Of a DNA stretch of 64,000 bases, positions 21,530-33,857 are shown piece by piece. The DNA lies in assembly GCA_029962745.1 (NCBI GenBank), contig CM057158.1, positions 7,072,179 through 7,136,178 on the forward strand, written 5' to 3'. Made by a program: the position numbers and the translations under genes. The notes below the pieces were generated by a model. The model was not told the origin of the DNA. It did no database searches and saw nothing but the letters and a program-made list of their open reading frames with translations. The stretch comes from Echinometra lucunter. Its lineage: Eukaryota; Echinodermata; Echinoidea; Camarodonta; Echinometridae. Numbering within the stretch: position 1 is the stretch's first letter; every line of letters begins with the position of its first letter.

Positions 21530-21803
21530 GCAAATGTAACAGATCCACCTATTTACTGGCCCAGTTCAAAACGCATGGCCATATTCTATGTACCCAGAAC
21601 TAACAGCAGAGCTGGTGATAATGCTTTTGTGATTGCCGCACCAAGACTGGTACGATCTACCACAGTTTGTCCACATGTCCCCCTCCCTAGACGTTTTTAA
21701 GAAATATCTTAAAACTGTTCTGTTTAATGCCGACCTGTAACTGAACTTTGTAAAGTGCTGTGGAACTAGTCATGACTGTGTAAAAGCACTATATAAATGA
21801 ACT
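21530..21803 (+). mobile_element. CR1/L2-like LINE remnant (C-terminus and 3' end)
   Basis: Broken frames give VPRTNSRAGDNAFVIAAPRL and, after a frameshift, PSLDVFKKYLKTVLFN. These match the conserved C-terminal tail of CR1/L2-type reverse transcriptase ORFs (VPRTN...SVAAPKLWNSLP...FKxxLKTxLF). It ends in the usual gcactatataaatgaac form. Frameshifts and the small size show it is dead. Confidence 0.75.
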
Positions 21804-21804
21804 A

Positions 21805-21974
21805 CAGTCAACTCTGCATAAGTCAAAGTCGCATTAGTCGAATAATCGCCTAAGGTGTGTACTGGGTCCCATTCTTTTATTTTCTATTGTGTTTTACCCC
21901 TCATAAGTCAAATTTTATCTAAGTCGAAGCATTTTCTTCAGTCCCAAGAAATTCGACTTAGGCAGAGTTGACTG
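21805..21974. mobile_element. 170-bp pogo-like MITE, TA target (copy 1)
   Basis: CAGTCAACTCTGCATAAGTC at the left and the inverse of CAGTCAACTCTGCCTAAGTC at the right, with TA on both sides (21803-21804, 21975-21976). Cgactta and taagtcgaa motifs recur inside. A second copy lies at 41218-41378. Confidence 0.9.
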
Positions 21975-22479
21975 TAATTGAATTGTTTAAAAGGAAATTG
22001 TAATGGATGAGTTGAAAATCATTAATTTCCACTTTCTCAGAACCTGCATTTCTCCATTTTAAAATACAAGCGTGTATTCATGGCCCATCTTATGTGAAGG
22101 AGAACCTCTATTTAAAAAATGGTGGAAATAAATGAACAATTGAATTGAAAAGTAGTTGAAATAATTGAATTTTTTGTTGGATATTATGTCACAGCACAGG
22201 ATCCTTAAGCAGTTAATGTATTTTTATTTCAAAAATATGGTTTTGTTATCAGCTACATGAGAAAAAGCCTTACCTATATAAATTGCAGCACATTACATAA
22301 TATATGAATAAAAATCATGACATAAATGACACGTCTTTTTCGGCATTTTATACAAAAGATCATATATGAATCTATGTTTTATTAGTTAGCTCTTTGGTGC
22401 ATAAAATCTGGAAAATAATAAAGAATTGGTAAACTTTTAAAGTACAATTAGCCACTTACAAAACAATCTATGCACTTTA

Positions 22480-25400
22480 CAACATTATTGCTGTAAAAAT
22501 GTTGGGAGAAACAAACTTAAAATGTATGGAACTATAACAAATATAAATTTTTGAAAATACTCTGTTGTTGGATTTCATGGACAGTTTTTCATTCCTCAAA
22601 AAAGATATCACTATCAAGCAATTGGACCACCATCCCCCCCCCCCCCCTCCAAAAAAGAAAAAGAAAAAAGAAAAAGATACAAACAATTCACATTATATTT
22701 TAGAAAAGTAGGATTGGGTTTCCAAGGAAATACAGGAATATTCTGATTACATCTGCACCAATGACCACTGTATTTACATTCCAGTATGCATGTAAATCTT
22801 CTCTAAATCAATTGAATACACACTGCTAATGAAAATGCGAATGTTCCTAATCACATTTTTTGAAGAGGGTACACCTTCCTTTTTTAACACTTGTGACTGA
22901 CTAAATTAATAATAATGACTTTATATTTTTCACTCCTGTCAATTTTACCAATGCTATGTATCATTCACATGGCAAAAGAAACTACATGTATCAATATTAA
23001 CTCCTCAGTATTACTTTTATAACCTTTTGAAATACAGTTTTTTAGAAGCAATAAAACCAATATCTTTAATTCAACAAATCTGCAACATGTACATATTTTA
23101 CAATTATGTACACCAACTGGTATCAAGTAATTTATGACAAAGGTCATTCAAAGCAATCACCTCATCATCGGGTGTATGTTTTGTTTAAAAGGATATTCCA
23201 AATTCTGAATACTATTGTGCCACACGCCTAAAAACCCTTTCCATCTGAAAATGTTACAATTTATTCAGGCTTACATGAAAATCAAGATGTTGATGAACCT
23301 CAACATCTAATTTTGAATACTCAAGGAAAAGAATCTACCAGTATGTCATTTTAAATGTAAGAAGATGACAAAAAAGAACACAAATCTAGCAAACAGTGCA
23401 TCATTTTCTGTACACTCCCCTCAAAAAATAAAATAGCAACATGTCTTAACTATAATGATGTCTTTGAAACACGATTTCAAACTAAGCCTAAGTGAATTAA
23501 TACTCATTATGTTAGATTTTCTCTTGGACTTTTCTTGAATAGGCAGTGATACTATGCAAGGTGGTAAAATTGATGTTTTCTACCTACATGCAAAAAAAGG
23601 ACAACTGCATAGGAAACTATCATGAAAAACCCCAAACAAACACACGCACAGGAATACAAATATCAACATGACTGGTAAAAAATGGAGTACTTTACCACTG
23701 TATTATATACAAGTAATGCACCGTACTTGATACCAAATTGAGTTTTAGTCATTCTAAAGGCACTGTCTAATAGGAATTAGTCCTCAGACCTAGCAGAACT
23801 AGAAAACAAAAAGTAAAAACAGAGAAACGGGCCAATTAAAGCCTGAGATATATCCCAAATTGGTAGAAATGCCAAATGTATGAGCTTCTTAAAGTTAGTG
23901 AAGCTTTTATAGGGGTGAGATCACTCTGAATAAGGAGAAAAGCTACTGATGGCAATGCAGTCATAGCACGAGATATCATACACAGACTATCCTACTTCCA
24001 TCAAATTTTGAATGAATATGTAGTACCCTTTAACATGACACGCACAAAACTCCTGGACGATGTGTGTTTAACATTTTCTTAACAAAAATTAACTTTGTAC
24101 ACAATGACAGCCATGTTTACATACACGATGACTGCCAAAGATATAACACAAAATCACTAGCATACACTGAATACATGCCAAGATGAATCATTAGACTAAA
24201 TAAAGTATATCATGTTTTGCAAATAGGATCCCAAAGCCAAGATCATTTTCAAATCCACTACACTAACAGATACATAGGTATGTCAGACACTTTTCCAACA
24301 GGAAAGATGATCAAAATGAATTGTTTTCTTTGAAATGTCTTCAATAACCAGTCACTGCTTCTGTGCCTATATATTTTATGCAAAAAATAAAAATGTAATA
24401 CAATTCATACCAATGAACTTCGTATTCATGTTGCCATACAGTTGTACACATAAGGGGAAAAAGTGATTTTTTTTTTAAATTATAGATATTACAAATTGAA
24501 ACAGATCAGAATTTGAGCTACATGTCATTATCACAACACATTTCGAAATTAACATATAGAAAATATTACATAGTGAGGAAAATGGGAAAATATGTACATA
24601 TGGAAATACAAATGATTCAACCATGTATCTGATGTAACTATTCTATAAAAACATCTCTGCATTTCAGACTAATACCCCTTTCAGACCACAGAGATTTTCA
24701 TCAAATGCACCCAGGTGCACCCAATGAAAATCTCAGTATTAAAGGAAACTCGCATGGAACACAGGAGAAAACACTGATTAAAGTTTCAAAGATTTTACCC
24801 ACCAATCATCAAGGGTAGAACACCTATGAACTAGTGGTGGTTCACCGCTTAAAGCCCTGTGTGAAAGGTTGTCGCGGTGGAACACCAGTCCAATGGCTGA
24901 TTGAATGTCAAAAGTGGAGTTTTGTTTCTGGACAATACACATATTTTTCACTTTTCAGTGTGCACTTCCTTTGAAAATATAGTACATGTACATCTTCTTC
25001 CGCTACAAATCGGCCCCAGAAAACATAAATTCATTGCAGCATTTCAATCAGTATGAAAAGAATTTTCCCTGGTGAACCACCCTTTTATTGAACAGTGAAT
25101 TCAACTGTGGTTTGCTGTTGGAAGCAGTGTAAAAGGGGATTAGATATGAAATTAGTGAAGGGTCGTGCTAAAATATACAATGGCAAACAGCACAAAAATA
25201 AATGATAACAAGTAAGCATTTGTAAACATGCTGGTAAATCAAGAGTACATGTACTTTTACAATACAAGAATGAAAATATATGTCAACATTCTATTTTAGA
25301 AGCAATTTGTTAACTTGCAAGTGTTAGACTCGGAAAATGAAAAATAATTACTGCATAACAGAGGAACGGATGCTTCCAGAATTCATGAGAAGTGTGCTGG

Positions 25401-26655
25401 TAAACCTAGTACATCCAGCAGCACTAAAGGGTTAAAAATTTTGAGAAAGGGATCCTTTCCAAGCCAGATTTGGGAATATTTTGATTACATCCTTCGCAGC
25501 ATTTGAGATACATGTAAGATAAATCTGCAAGTATGCAAAGTTATTAACAAGAAACCCTTGAAATATAATAAAGCTTAATAAGTAAATGAAGTGAGCAGCA
25601 AAAGATTATAATTTTACAATAAGCCCGAATAACAAACAACATTCTTGGAATCTACTATAGCATAGAAGAACATTAGCCATAAACTGGTCATGAACACATG
25701 AAGCTTTTCTGCAGGTTCAAACAAAGAGTTTGTTTAAAAAAAAAAAAAAAACATAATACCTTGTCAGATGTTACTTTTTAAACACATATCCATTAGCAAA
25801 ACCACAAAAGAATATGAAACAAATGAGGTAACAAAGCTTTACCATTATTACAATGTATAATATGTTTAGTACTGTACTTAAAAGTACTCAAAGGGAATAT
25901 ACATATACCAGTAATTAGTTTTTTGCATGATACATTAAGTTAAATGAATTTACCCTTAAGATTCAGAACAAATTTCTAAATAGTCCTTATAAATAATAAT
26001 ATGATAGATATTCACCTTCATAAAACAAGGAGGCAAAAACAATCGTTCATCACACCAAATATAATTTTTCTGTTCTCAGATGAGTAAGATAACATATTCA
26101 GTTTTACATGTTGGTCTAAGATATAAATTTGAATGAATACATTACAATACTGTTCAGGAACTTCCCTAAATATAATGAAACAATGATTTTAACCTTACAT
26201 GACTTGATATGGGTCAAACAAAGCAGAAATGAAACAATACAATATATAATTAAAACAATTTTTCTTCCTATGACAAAAACAGACAAAACCTTACAGATTA
26301 TCACATCAGCTTGACATACAAAGCAGGGAAAATACGGATGAATGGCACCATCATTTACATGTAGTTGTGATGAAACTAACTTTTGTCATGGAAACATTTG
26401 CTTACAGGTTGCAGGGAAAGTTACATGTAACAAAGAATGATAATTTTCAAATGACATTTTACCTTTTTAAAGAGAAGAAATCCTCTTGAAACAGTCGAGT
26501 AGACTTCATTGGCTGTGTGTCTATTTCTTTATTCTTCATCACCTCAATATGCTTAGCAAAATCCCAGCCTGAATAAGGTTACATGAGACCACACTTATAC
26601 ACCTAACATAGGCTTTTCACAAAGCATTTACACAAAAGACATTTTGCACAAGTTC
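22480..26655 (-). other. Probable long 3' UTR / downstream region of the - strand zinc-finger gene
   Basis: AT-rich, mostly single-copy sequence lies immediately after the stop codon of the large - strand frame. No other coding signal is seen and only one transposon-like insert (24675-25138). Several AATAAA hexamers exist on the - strand (for example near 23264 and 22222), so the end of the transcript cannot be fixed from sequence. Confidence 0.35.
24675..25138. mobile_element. Candidate MITE with CCCCTTT(C/T) ends
   Basis: Left end cccctttcagacc and right end gtgtaaaagggg are approximate inverses. The interior has opposed ggttcaccgc and gcggtggaacacc, and ggtgaaccaccc. Ends are imperfect and no clear target duplication is seen. 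Confidence 0.5.
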
Positions 26656-29600
26656 TTAAGGATTTACAGACCTGAAGGGATCATCTTTATCCATATGCAC
26701 CTGCTTGTAATGCTGGTTAACACTGCATCTTGAGCTGCTTTGGAAACTACAGAGCTGGCATTTAAGAGGTTCATTTTCTTTCTTCTGATGTCTTTTCATC
26801 TTTCTTGGTTCAGCTGTATGGTAGTCACAATGCCAGCAACAAAGGACAGTCCTGCCCGACTCACGAAGCACCTGACGACTGCACTGCAGTACCATGTCTC
26901 CACACTTGACAACAAGGTCAACTTGAGGAGAGGGAGTTGATGGAGCAGAAGTAGGTGTTGCTGGCTGAGCATTTGTAGAATCTGGGCTGACCAACTCCAG
27001 AGGGAGGTATTTATCACTTGTGTTTCCGAGAATTGCTCTGCTTGTTACAGTAGAGGAGGTTGTAGGTGTCAGAGTTGTTGATACAGTAGTGACTGTTGCT
27101 GTTGTACTTTGATTAGATGTTGTAGTGGTTGCATGTCTGCTTGGAAGTGGTTGTGAAGGTAATCTTGGCACAGAGTGTGGTTGGGTTGATGAAGCTGAAG
27201 CCAGCATAGGTGGAGTACTGAAGGATACACTGGATGTAGAATGTGGAGGGGCAAATGATGAAAGGGATGTTAAGCTGCTAATGGGTCTGGGAGGGAATGT
27301 ATGGTCACATGGCATTGATCTCGGGTACCCATGTGAGCTGGCCAAAGCCATGCTGTGTCTTCTGGCACTTCGCTCCAGGAGCCTTTTCAGATTTTGCTCA
27401 AAGATAGAGTTCTGTTCTCTGTTGGCTACAATACTGCTGTGCTGCAAGGAGGTTATCGATGGTGGTAGTTGAGCAGAGTGGGAGCTCACTGGATTAGCCA
27501 CACCAGATGAGCCCTGTCCAAGTTGTGACATTTGCAGAGGCACAGGCGATATAGTGCTGTCATAATGGGGTGCAGGATGACTTATGCTATTCCTTGCAAA
27601 GTTTTCCTGATGGTCCGAGGACGAAAACCTGCGATGCAAAGGAGAAGCATGAAAGTTTGTGTTGACTCCAGGGGACAAACTATGAATGGAAGATGGATAC
27701 CTTGGGCTGTAGAGGACACTGTCATGAACATGGATTTGACTGCATGAATGAGGTGACAGCAGGGAAAGATCTGTGCTTGGTGCAGGACTGGACGGCATGT
27801 ACAGAGGTCTGTGCAGAGTACTAAAATGCGAAGGCAAGTACATTCGATGTCGATCATGCATAACAGGAGTGATGGTAGGATGCACTGTTGATGGAGATGA
27901 GGACATGATCTGAGGTGGTTGGACATTCTGTTCTGAAATGCTCGATGTAGGGAAGCTCCCTGGAAGTGGTACACTGTGGATACCTCCCATGGGAAGACCA
28001 CGAGGAGATGCGGAGTTTCCAAACATGATTGGAGGAACCAGTGGATATGGCATTCGTGGTCCTGAATCCGTACTTGGGGCATTGTAACTTACAGAAGAAG
28101 CAGCATGAGCAGTTGGATGCCTTTGGTTGTTACCTCCAAACATAGGAGTTTGGACTGATCCTGGTAAAGGCATGCGATTAGAAGAGTTCCCTCTATTGTC
28201 CGACATACCTGCAAGATTTCCAGTCAGATTACCAGGAGGTGGAAGAGTTTCGGCCATGCTGGGTCTTGTCTGCAGGTTGCTCTGCAGCGGAACAGATTGT
28301 ACCGAGGTAGATGTTATTACAGTTGTTGTGCTGTCTTGTCTTGCCTGTCCTACTGTTTGGTCGGGACAACTTGAACGATGGGTAACAGAAGCCGATGGTT
28401 GATGTCCACTCCCACCACCTGAAAAAGGATTAGGCCGAGTGACGGGGACATTCCCGGACCATGAGGCCTGCCATACATTACTCATAGAAGCACCCACTGC
28501 AGAAGATGTCGTCCCAGTCATTCCTGTAGAACTCGAGACTGATCGACTTGTAACAGGTGCCTGGCTTCTACTCGCATTATAGAAGGTTCCACTACTGAAA
28601 CCTGATGATGCTGGTTGGTTATTGGTAACACCAGGAATCAGGGATGGATGAGACCTATTAAGCAGGTGAGATGATGATTGAGCAGAGTTGTGCATTTGAC
28701 TGTGCTGACTTTCCCCTTGTCTGTTGCCTACCATCGTCTTGCTTGGGGATGTCTCATTTGAATTTCCACCCATTGGAAAGGAGGGCCGTTTTGCTTGATT
28801 CTGTAACCCACTTGAATAGCCACTGGGGGCGTTTCCAGCCAATAAGGAATTTGGCATCTGTTGGCTGTTTTGCATAGGATTCCTATTTCTGTCTGAAGGT
28901 GCATAGCTCACATTAGTCCTATCTGAGTTATTAAAATGAGTTGGTCTTGGTGTCTGGGTCTGGTTTGTGTTCACATTTGGTATGTTGAAATTATTTGACA
29001 AGGATGCCGGTTGCCTCTGACTTGAAGCAGCACTTTGAGAGCTGGCAGAGTATGCCAAAGTTGTTTGATTTGCCGTATGCGTAACTGTAACACACTCTTT
29101 TGACATAGGGCTGGAAGACGTTACAGTAGAACACATCCTACTTTGCATGCCCTCCATGTGCACACTCCTTTGCTGGCCAACAGTAGGTACAGCAAAATTA
29201 ACTATTCCATTTGGCTGACTACTAGAGGTCACTGGTTCTGAATAGTGATTCTGCATTGTAGATAAGTCAGCATTAGGTGGTCTTCTCACATTTCCATTAC
29301 TTGGTGAACCCCATCGATGGGTTGCTTGAGAGGAAGATGTCACAGCTGACAAAAACTGATTACCCTGACTGGATCTTTTGGCATTACTACCAATATTCGT
29401 TTGGTCAGAAGACCTCTGCATCTGCCCAGGTGGAACATCAAACCTTTGAGATCCTGCTTGGGATGAATTAGGGACATTATCAGATGCCTGGGATGATACA
29501 ATTGTACTGGTAGCTGTGCTAGTTGTCAAAGGAATGCTGCGAGGTAGTGGCGTAACTATAGCTGTGACAGCTCTTCTAGTTGGGCTGTCACTCAAAGTTC

Positions 29601-31347
29601 CTGCCATGGATCCTGAAACATCTGTCATGCCAAGAACTGCACTCACACTGTCATCTGAAGAACTGAGTAAGCTTCCTGCAGACTGATCCATCTCTGTACT
29701 GAAAGAAGGAAGTTCATCAATACCATAAAAGTTTGATTCATCAGGGTGATCATGTTCAGAATTTTGAACCGCTGCAATCCTTTGTGCTAAATTATGAAAG
29801 GGTCTCAGCAAATGTCTGTTCTGAGGCTCACTTCTTGCTACATTCTGCTGATTTACTGGTGCATAATTCCAATGTGAATTGTGAGGGGCACCAGCTAAGA
29901 CAGAACTTGTTGATGGACATTGCATATTGTTATTAGTAACCACAGAACTGGAAGGTGGTGAGACAAGGTTATTAGGGTTTGTCACATTAGAAGGCACACT
30001 ATTTTGACTTGAAGTATTGTAGTGGGAGAAAGAACGGACAGATGTTTCAGGTACACTCATAGGACATGAAGCTGTAGTCAAGAGCTCATGTGAAGGAGTA
30101 TTGCCAACTGTTGTTCCAGATCCAGTAGGCCTTGTGGATGGATTCCTGTTCATTGTGGAAGTATTCTGATAGTTACTAAAATTGGTTTCATGCGACACAC
30201 TTTGGCCTGACTGACTTGCTGTTGGTCCTCTGTTTGAACTGGCTAAAGAAGCAGACAAGGTGTTAGCTTTAGATGTCAGTTCGGATGAAGTTGAATAAGA
30301 CAAATATGGTAGCTGGCTATTCCTCTCAAAGATTTCCCCTGATGATGTTACAAGTGATCCCTGAGTAGTACTCGGGAGTAAAGAATGAGATTTACATGAC
30401 TCTACTGGAGGCACTGTCACATCCACAGACTTTTTAGTACTTCCATCAGAAATCTTATTTCCATCTGTAACTGATGAACTTGAGTCTTCACAATCTTTTT
30501 GTTTGTTACTAGTAGGGTGCATTGCGCTACTATCTTGTTTCTCAACACCATTGTCATTCGAGTTGAGCTGATTTTGATCCAAAGTTGCAACTATTTCCTT
30601 TGATATGCTATTGACACCATGAGCATTATTGGATGATACTGCAAGAGAAATGCCGTGGCTGGCCATAAAATCTCCTCCAACCCCACGAAGAATATCCCTG
30701 AACAAGGACTCATTCTTGATCATGCTGTACTTATACCTGCATGGTTTAGCTTTTGATCCTTTAATGTCAGAGCCATTTCCTGCGCTTGATGACTTGTCTT
30801 GCTTTGATGATGTCCCCTTCTTGCTATTTTTGTCCTTTTTGCTATCATCCAGACTTTCTTTCTCACTGCATGATGAATTACACTTCGAATCTGATGCAAC
30901 TGCAACAGTAGTGGAGGCACTTGGAGATGTACATGTAGCTTGATTGAGACTTACAACAACTGGCACCATTACAGGAATCGGAACTGGAACCTGCAGAGGA
31001 ACATAGGAACCATCCTTGCCAGGGACCACTGGCACTGGAATTGGCATGATCATGGGCCCTCCACACATGAAAGGAAAGGAGCTCCCAGGTCGCATGACTA
31101 ATGCACTACTGGGATCTAGCCTGGGAGACGGAAGCACTACATGCTCTTTCCTCTGTGATGAATCTTTTACAGGGAGCGCAGCCGATAGGACTGCCTGATG
31201 CTGGTCTTTTCTGATCACGGGCTTGGGAGCGATGGGTTTGAATTTTTTGCGACACAGGTCTTCCATGGAAGCATCTGCTGAATCACCCTCTTCAGCCATT
31301 CTCTTTCCAGCCACAACTGCCAATTTCTTCTTCTCCTGTGATTCCAT
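26656..31347 (-). CDS. Large Ser/Thr/Asn-rich protein with C-terminal C2H2-type zinc fingers
   Basis: One uninterrupted frame of 1563 codons plus TAA. The start chosen is the ATG at 31347 (MESQEKKKLAVV), with A at -3 and G at +4. The open frame above it is intron, ending in a gtgcag acceptor at 31368. Residues 31-47 are basic (LCRKKFKPIAPKP); 99-132 are a Pro/Val/Ile-rich stretch; about 200-232 hold the only ordered-looking block in the first half (CRYKYSMIKNESLFRDIL). The bulk is low complexity. The end carries C1504-x2-C1507-x12-H1520, lacking the last His, followed by a full C2H2 finger C1530, C1533, H1546, H1551. I do not recognise the family. A nuclear DNA- or RNA-binding regulator is inferred from fingers plus disorder. 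Upstream coding exons cannot be excluded because no in-frame stop separates the acceptor from the ATG. Confidence 0.9.
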   Translation of the reverse strand: MESQEKKKLAVVAGKRMAEEGDSADASMEDLCRKKFKPIAPKPVIRKDQHQAVLSAALPVKDSSQRKEHVVLPSPRLDPSSALVMRPGSSFPFMCGGPMIMPIPVPVVPGKDGSYVPLQVPVPIPVMVPVVVSLNQATCTSPSASTTVAVASDSKCNSSCSEKESLDDSKKDKNSKKGTSSKQDKSSSAGNGSDIKGSKAKPCRYKYSMIKNESLFRDILRGVGGDFMASHGISLAVSSNNAHGVNSISKEIVATLDQNQLNSNDNGVEKQDSSAMHPTSNKQKDCEDSSSSVTDGNKISDGSTKKSVDVTVPPVESCKSHSLLPSTTQGSLVTSSGEIFERNSQLPYLSYSTSSELTSKANTLSASLASSNRGPTASQSGQSVSHETNFSNYQNTSTMNRNPSTRPTGSGTTVGNTPSHELLTTASCPMSVPETSVRSFSHYNTSSQNSVPSNVTNPNNLVSPPSSSVVTNNNMQCPSTSSVLAGAPHNSHWNYAPVNQQNVARSEPQNRHLLRPFHNLAQRIAAVQNSEHDHPDESNFYGIDELPSFSTEMDQSAGSLLSSSDDSVSAVLGMTDVSGSMAGTLSDSPTRRAVTAIVTPLPRSIPLTTSTATSTIVSSQASDNVPNSSQAGSQRFDVPPGQMQRSSDQTNIGSNAKRSSQGNQFLSAVTSSSQATHRWGSPSNGNVRRPPNADLSTMQNHYSEPVTSSSQPNGIVNFAVPTVGQQRSVHMEGMQSRMCSTVTSSSPMSKECVTVTHTANQTTLAYSASSQSAASSQRQPASLSNNFNIPNVNTNQTQTPRPTHFNNSDRTNVSYAPSDRNRNPMQNSQQMPNSLLAGNAPSGYSSGLQNQAKRPSFPMGGNSNETSPSKTMVGNRQGESQHSQMHNSAQSSSHLLNRSHPSLIPGVTNNQPASSGFSSGTFYNASRSQAPVTSRSVSSSTGMTGTTSSAVGASMSNVWQASWSGNVPVTRPNPFSGGGSGHQPSASVTHRSSCPDQTVGQARQDSTTTVITSTSVQSVPLQSNLQTRPSMAETLPPPGNLTGNLAGMSDNRGNSSNRMPLPGSVQTPMFGGNNQRHPTAHAASSVSYNAPSTDSGPRMPYPLVPPIMFGNSASPRGLPMGGIHSVPLPGSFPTSSISEQNVQPPQIMSSSPSTVHPTITPVMHDRHRMYLPSHFSTLHRPLYMPSSPAPSTDLSLLSPHSCSQIHVHDSVLYSPRYPSSIHSLSPGVNTNFHASPLHRRFSSSDHQENFARNSISHPAPHYDSTISPVPLQMSQLGQGSSGVANPVSSHSAQLPPSITSLQHSSIVANREQNSIFEQNLKRLLERSARRHSMALASSHGYPRSMPCDHTFPPRPISSLTSLSSFAPPHSTSSVSFSTPPMLASASSTQPHSVPRLPSQPLPSRHATTTTSNQSTTATVTTVSTTLTPTTSSTVTSRAILGNTSDKYLPLELVSPDSTNAQPATPTSAPSTPSPQVDLVVKCGDMVLQCSRQVLRESGRTVLCCWHCDYHTAEPRKMKRHQKKENEPLKCQLCSFQSSSRCSVNQHYKQVHMDKDDPFRSVNP

Positions 31348-31367
31348 CTTTTCTGGCCAATGATCAT
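31348..31367 (-). other. 5' end of the large exon: acceptor and probable 5' UTR
   Basis: On the - strand attttgtgcag ends at 31368, a good acceptor. The exon then reads 20 bases to the ATG at 31347. The first exon and promoter lie at higher coordinates and were not identified. Confidence 0.7.
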
Positions 31368-32666
31368 CTGCACAAAATGTAAACAAGCAAACAAACAATG
31401 TTGTTACATGTTTTAAATATCTATTTAAATTCAAATATCAAGAAATAGCATGAAATATCACCCCTTTATCATAAAACAGTCTGGAAAAGTCTTAAATCAA
31501 CTTAGATTGTGCATTAATCAATATAAAAAAATCCTATTTGGAAAATCTAGTTTCCAGCAGTTATCAATGCTGAGATCCTAGAGAATAATTCATCATCACA
31601 GAAGATTCGACCTCTAAATTATGAGAAAAATAATTTCAAAAAAACCCCAAAACATGAATTTCTTATTTCTTGGTTTGTTAAAGGGTATACTGTATGAGCT
31701 GAAATTTTCACGGTGGTTTTATTTCTGCGAATTTCGCGAATCACTCACCTATCGCGAATTTAACAACACACGAAAATATCTGCACGTAAATTTGCTTTTT
31801 ACCTCTCAGAGTCATCGGCACATAGTTGTCATTGCCTATGCACTATGCATGTGGAAAGTGCACTGCAGCAGTCCTTCCCCCCCCCCCCCCCTCCATGTGT
31901 ATGTAGCATAAAACACACAGACACACAGAAATGGTCACTCACCACAAGATTGAATTTTCTTAAATTTGCTAGATTATCTAATTCAGGGACTCTTCAACTC
32001 TTAATGTGCAACAAATTTGGGGATTCAGAGTTGAAAATGAAATTTTAAATATTTATTTTCCTCTCATGTATAATTTTCTACCAAGCCAAATGGCAAAAAA
32101 GCCTGGTAGAATACACACAAAAGCCATTTATTGGACTGGAGCTTTTCCAGTGCAATCGATTGCAAAAGGCTTGGAAAGGAAGCCTCGCCCTCTTTAACTC
32201 ATTCATTAATTCCTCCACAAATTTGTATATCTAGATTTATATAGATCCAATAAGTCTATTTTAACATCAGTTCAATCAAATCTATCAATCCAACTTAATA
32301 CAACACAATGGCATGTAGTGCCACAATAACTAACACAATTTACTATACATGGGACCCTTAAAACAATTTTAGCTGGATGTTTCAACAACCATGATTAGCG
32401 TACTGTGAAATTCGAATCAGGACTCCCATTACTCCCAAAAATCAGGTTGAATGAATTGCCAAGAAATAATTCTAAAATCAAAATATATTCACCTTTTTCA
32501 CAGATTTCTACGCTAGGATCAAAATTATCCCCGCAAGCTAGTCTTGTCAGCTGAGCAGCCTCATTTCAACAGCATATAGGTAATACTAATAGGTCTATGC
32601 TGCAGTGCAAAAAAGAATTTCAGTGTACCGGTAATTAAATCAAGCGTCATATTTCATATATGAATG

Positions 32667-33857
32667 CGGTGGCGTATCTAGGCATTATGGCGCCCGGGGC
32701 AAACAATGAAGTTGCCCCCCCCCCCTACCCCATCGAGAGCCCAAACGTATCGACATAATGGTAAAGCGAGGGAGCGAAGCCCGGGAGCGAAGCGACCAAG
32801 CGGCGTGTTAAAAAAAAAAAAAAAAAAATCCGTAAAAACGCAATTTCTTGCGCATAATACCCAGAGAATTTGGCAATTGACCACTAAAATCGAACGGTAT
32901 AATCATAGAGAAGACTGAAATTAGATATTAATAAACAATTTTCTATTTTCTCAGTCTTAAAATTGGGAGTAATTAATGAAAACCCTTGAGAAATAGTCGA
33001 GGCCTGATTTTGATAGCAAGGCGATGAAAAGTCTAGATTTCTTTTGGATAGGATGTTTAGCCTTTGCAAATGCTGTCTTAGGCCATACCTGATATGGTGC
33101 GCTTATATTTAGCAAGAGGCAGATGAAACTTGATAGCAAGCAAATCAACGGTAACGGTTATTTTTCAACATGAACCCCTAAAAGCCTGTGAGATCCTGAA
33201 AGGAAATATATTCGTGAGAGGGAGCAAAGCGACCGAGCTCTAAAAAAATGTGGCATTTTAGACCCTCAAACTCTATTTCTGATTCATTTACCCTGCGGAT
33301 GGGGAGGGTCGCATATATCCCTTAAATCATATGATTTTTCTTCATTTCTCCCTTTTCTTTCTCTTTTGCGTTTTTTCACCCCGGCCTCTATTATAAGAGC
33401 CGTCCTTACTAGATGTTAGATCTCTTTAAAATGTTTAACCTTTGCAAATGCTGTATTAGGCCACACTAGGGGAGCAGTATTTCGCAAGAGGCAGATGAAA
33501 CTTACATGACAGAGAGCAAAACAACAATTGCATCATTAAAATTCTGAACCCTTTTTTTAAAAAAGCTTGTTTAAAAATATTATATGGGCGCGAAATTATG
33601 AGATTCTGAGAGGAAATGATCATGCGAGGGAGCAAGGCGACCGAGCTTTAGAACATTTTTGCACTTTAAACCCTCAAAAACTCCATCTTTGACGCATTTA
33701 CCCTTCGGATGGGGGGGGGGCGCAAAATATTGTTATCAAGAATATTATTTTTCTTCATTTGCCTTTTTTTTTCTTTTCTCTTTTTGCGTTTTTTACGCCC
33801 CCTCAAAGTGCCGCCCGGGGCTCTTGCCCCCTGCCCCCCCCCCTAGATACGCCACTG
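32667..33857. mobile_element. hAT-like non-autonomous element with 8-bp target duplication
   Basis: Ends are CGGTGGCGTATCTAGG and the inverse of CAGTGGCGTATCTAGG. TATGAATG flanks both sides (32659-32666 and 33858-33865), the 8-bp duplication typical of hAT transposons. Inside, a unit of about 370 bp is repeated: tttgcaaatgctgt at 33063 and 33441, aagaggcagatgaaactt near 33113 and 33486, gagggagcaa near 33218 and 33627. No transposase frame survives. Confidence 0.88.

Larger units (their letters stand above)
14250..22480. other. Region downstream of VAC14 without a supported gene
   Basis: No open frame here shows splice-consistent coding character or a recognisable domain. The content is microsatellites, MITEs, one LINE remnant and AT-rich unique sequence. 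Some of the first kilobases may be VAC14 3' UTR. A 109-codon frame at 19780-20109 is the longest simple frame and is treated as chance. Confidence 0.6.

Noticed and set aside
27125..27472. 115-codon + strand frame and many similar frames within 26656-31434 and 54046-56280
   Set aside because: Shadow frames of the two large zinc-finger exons.
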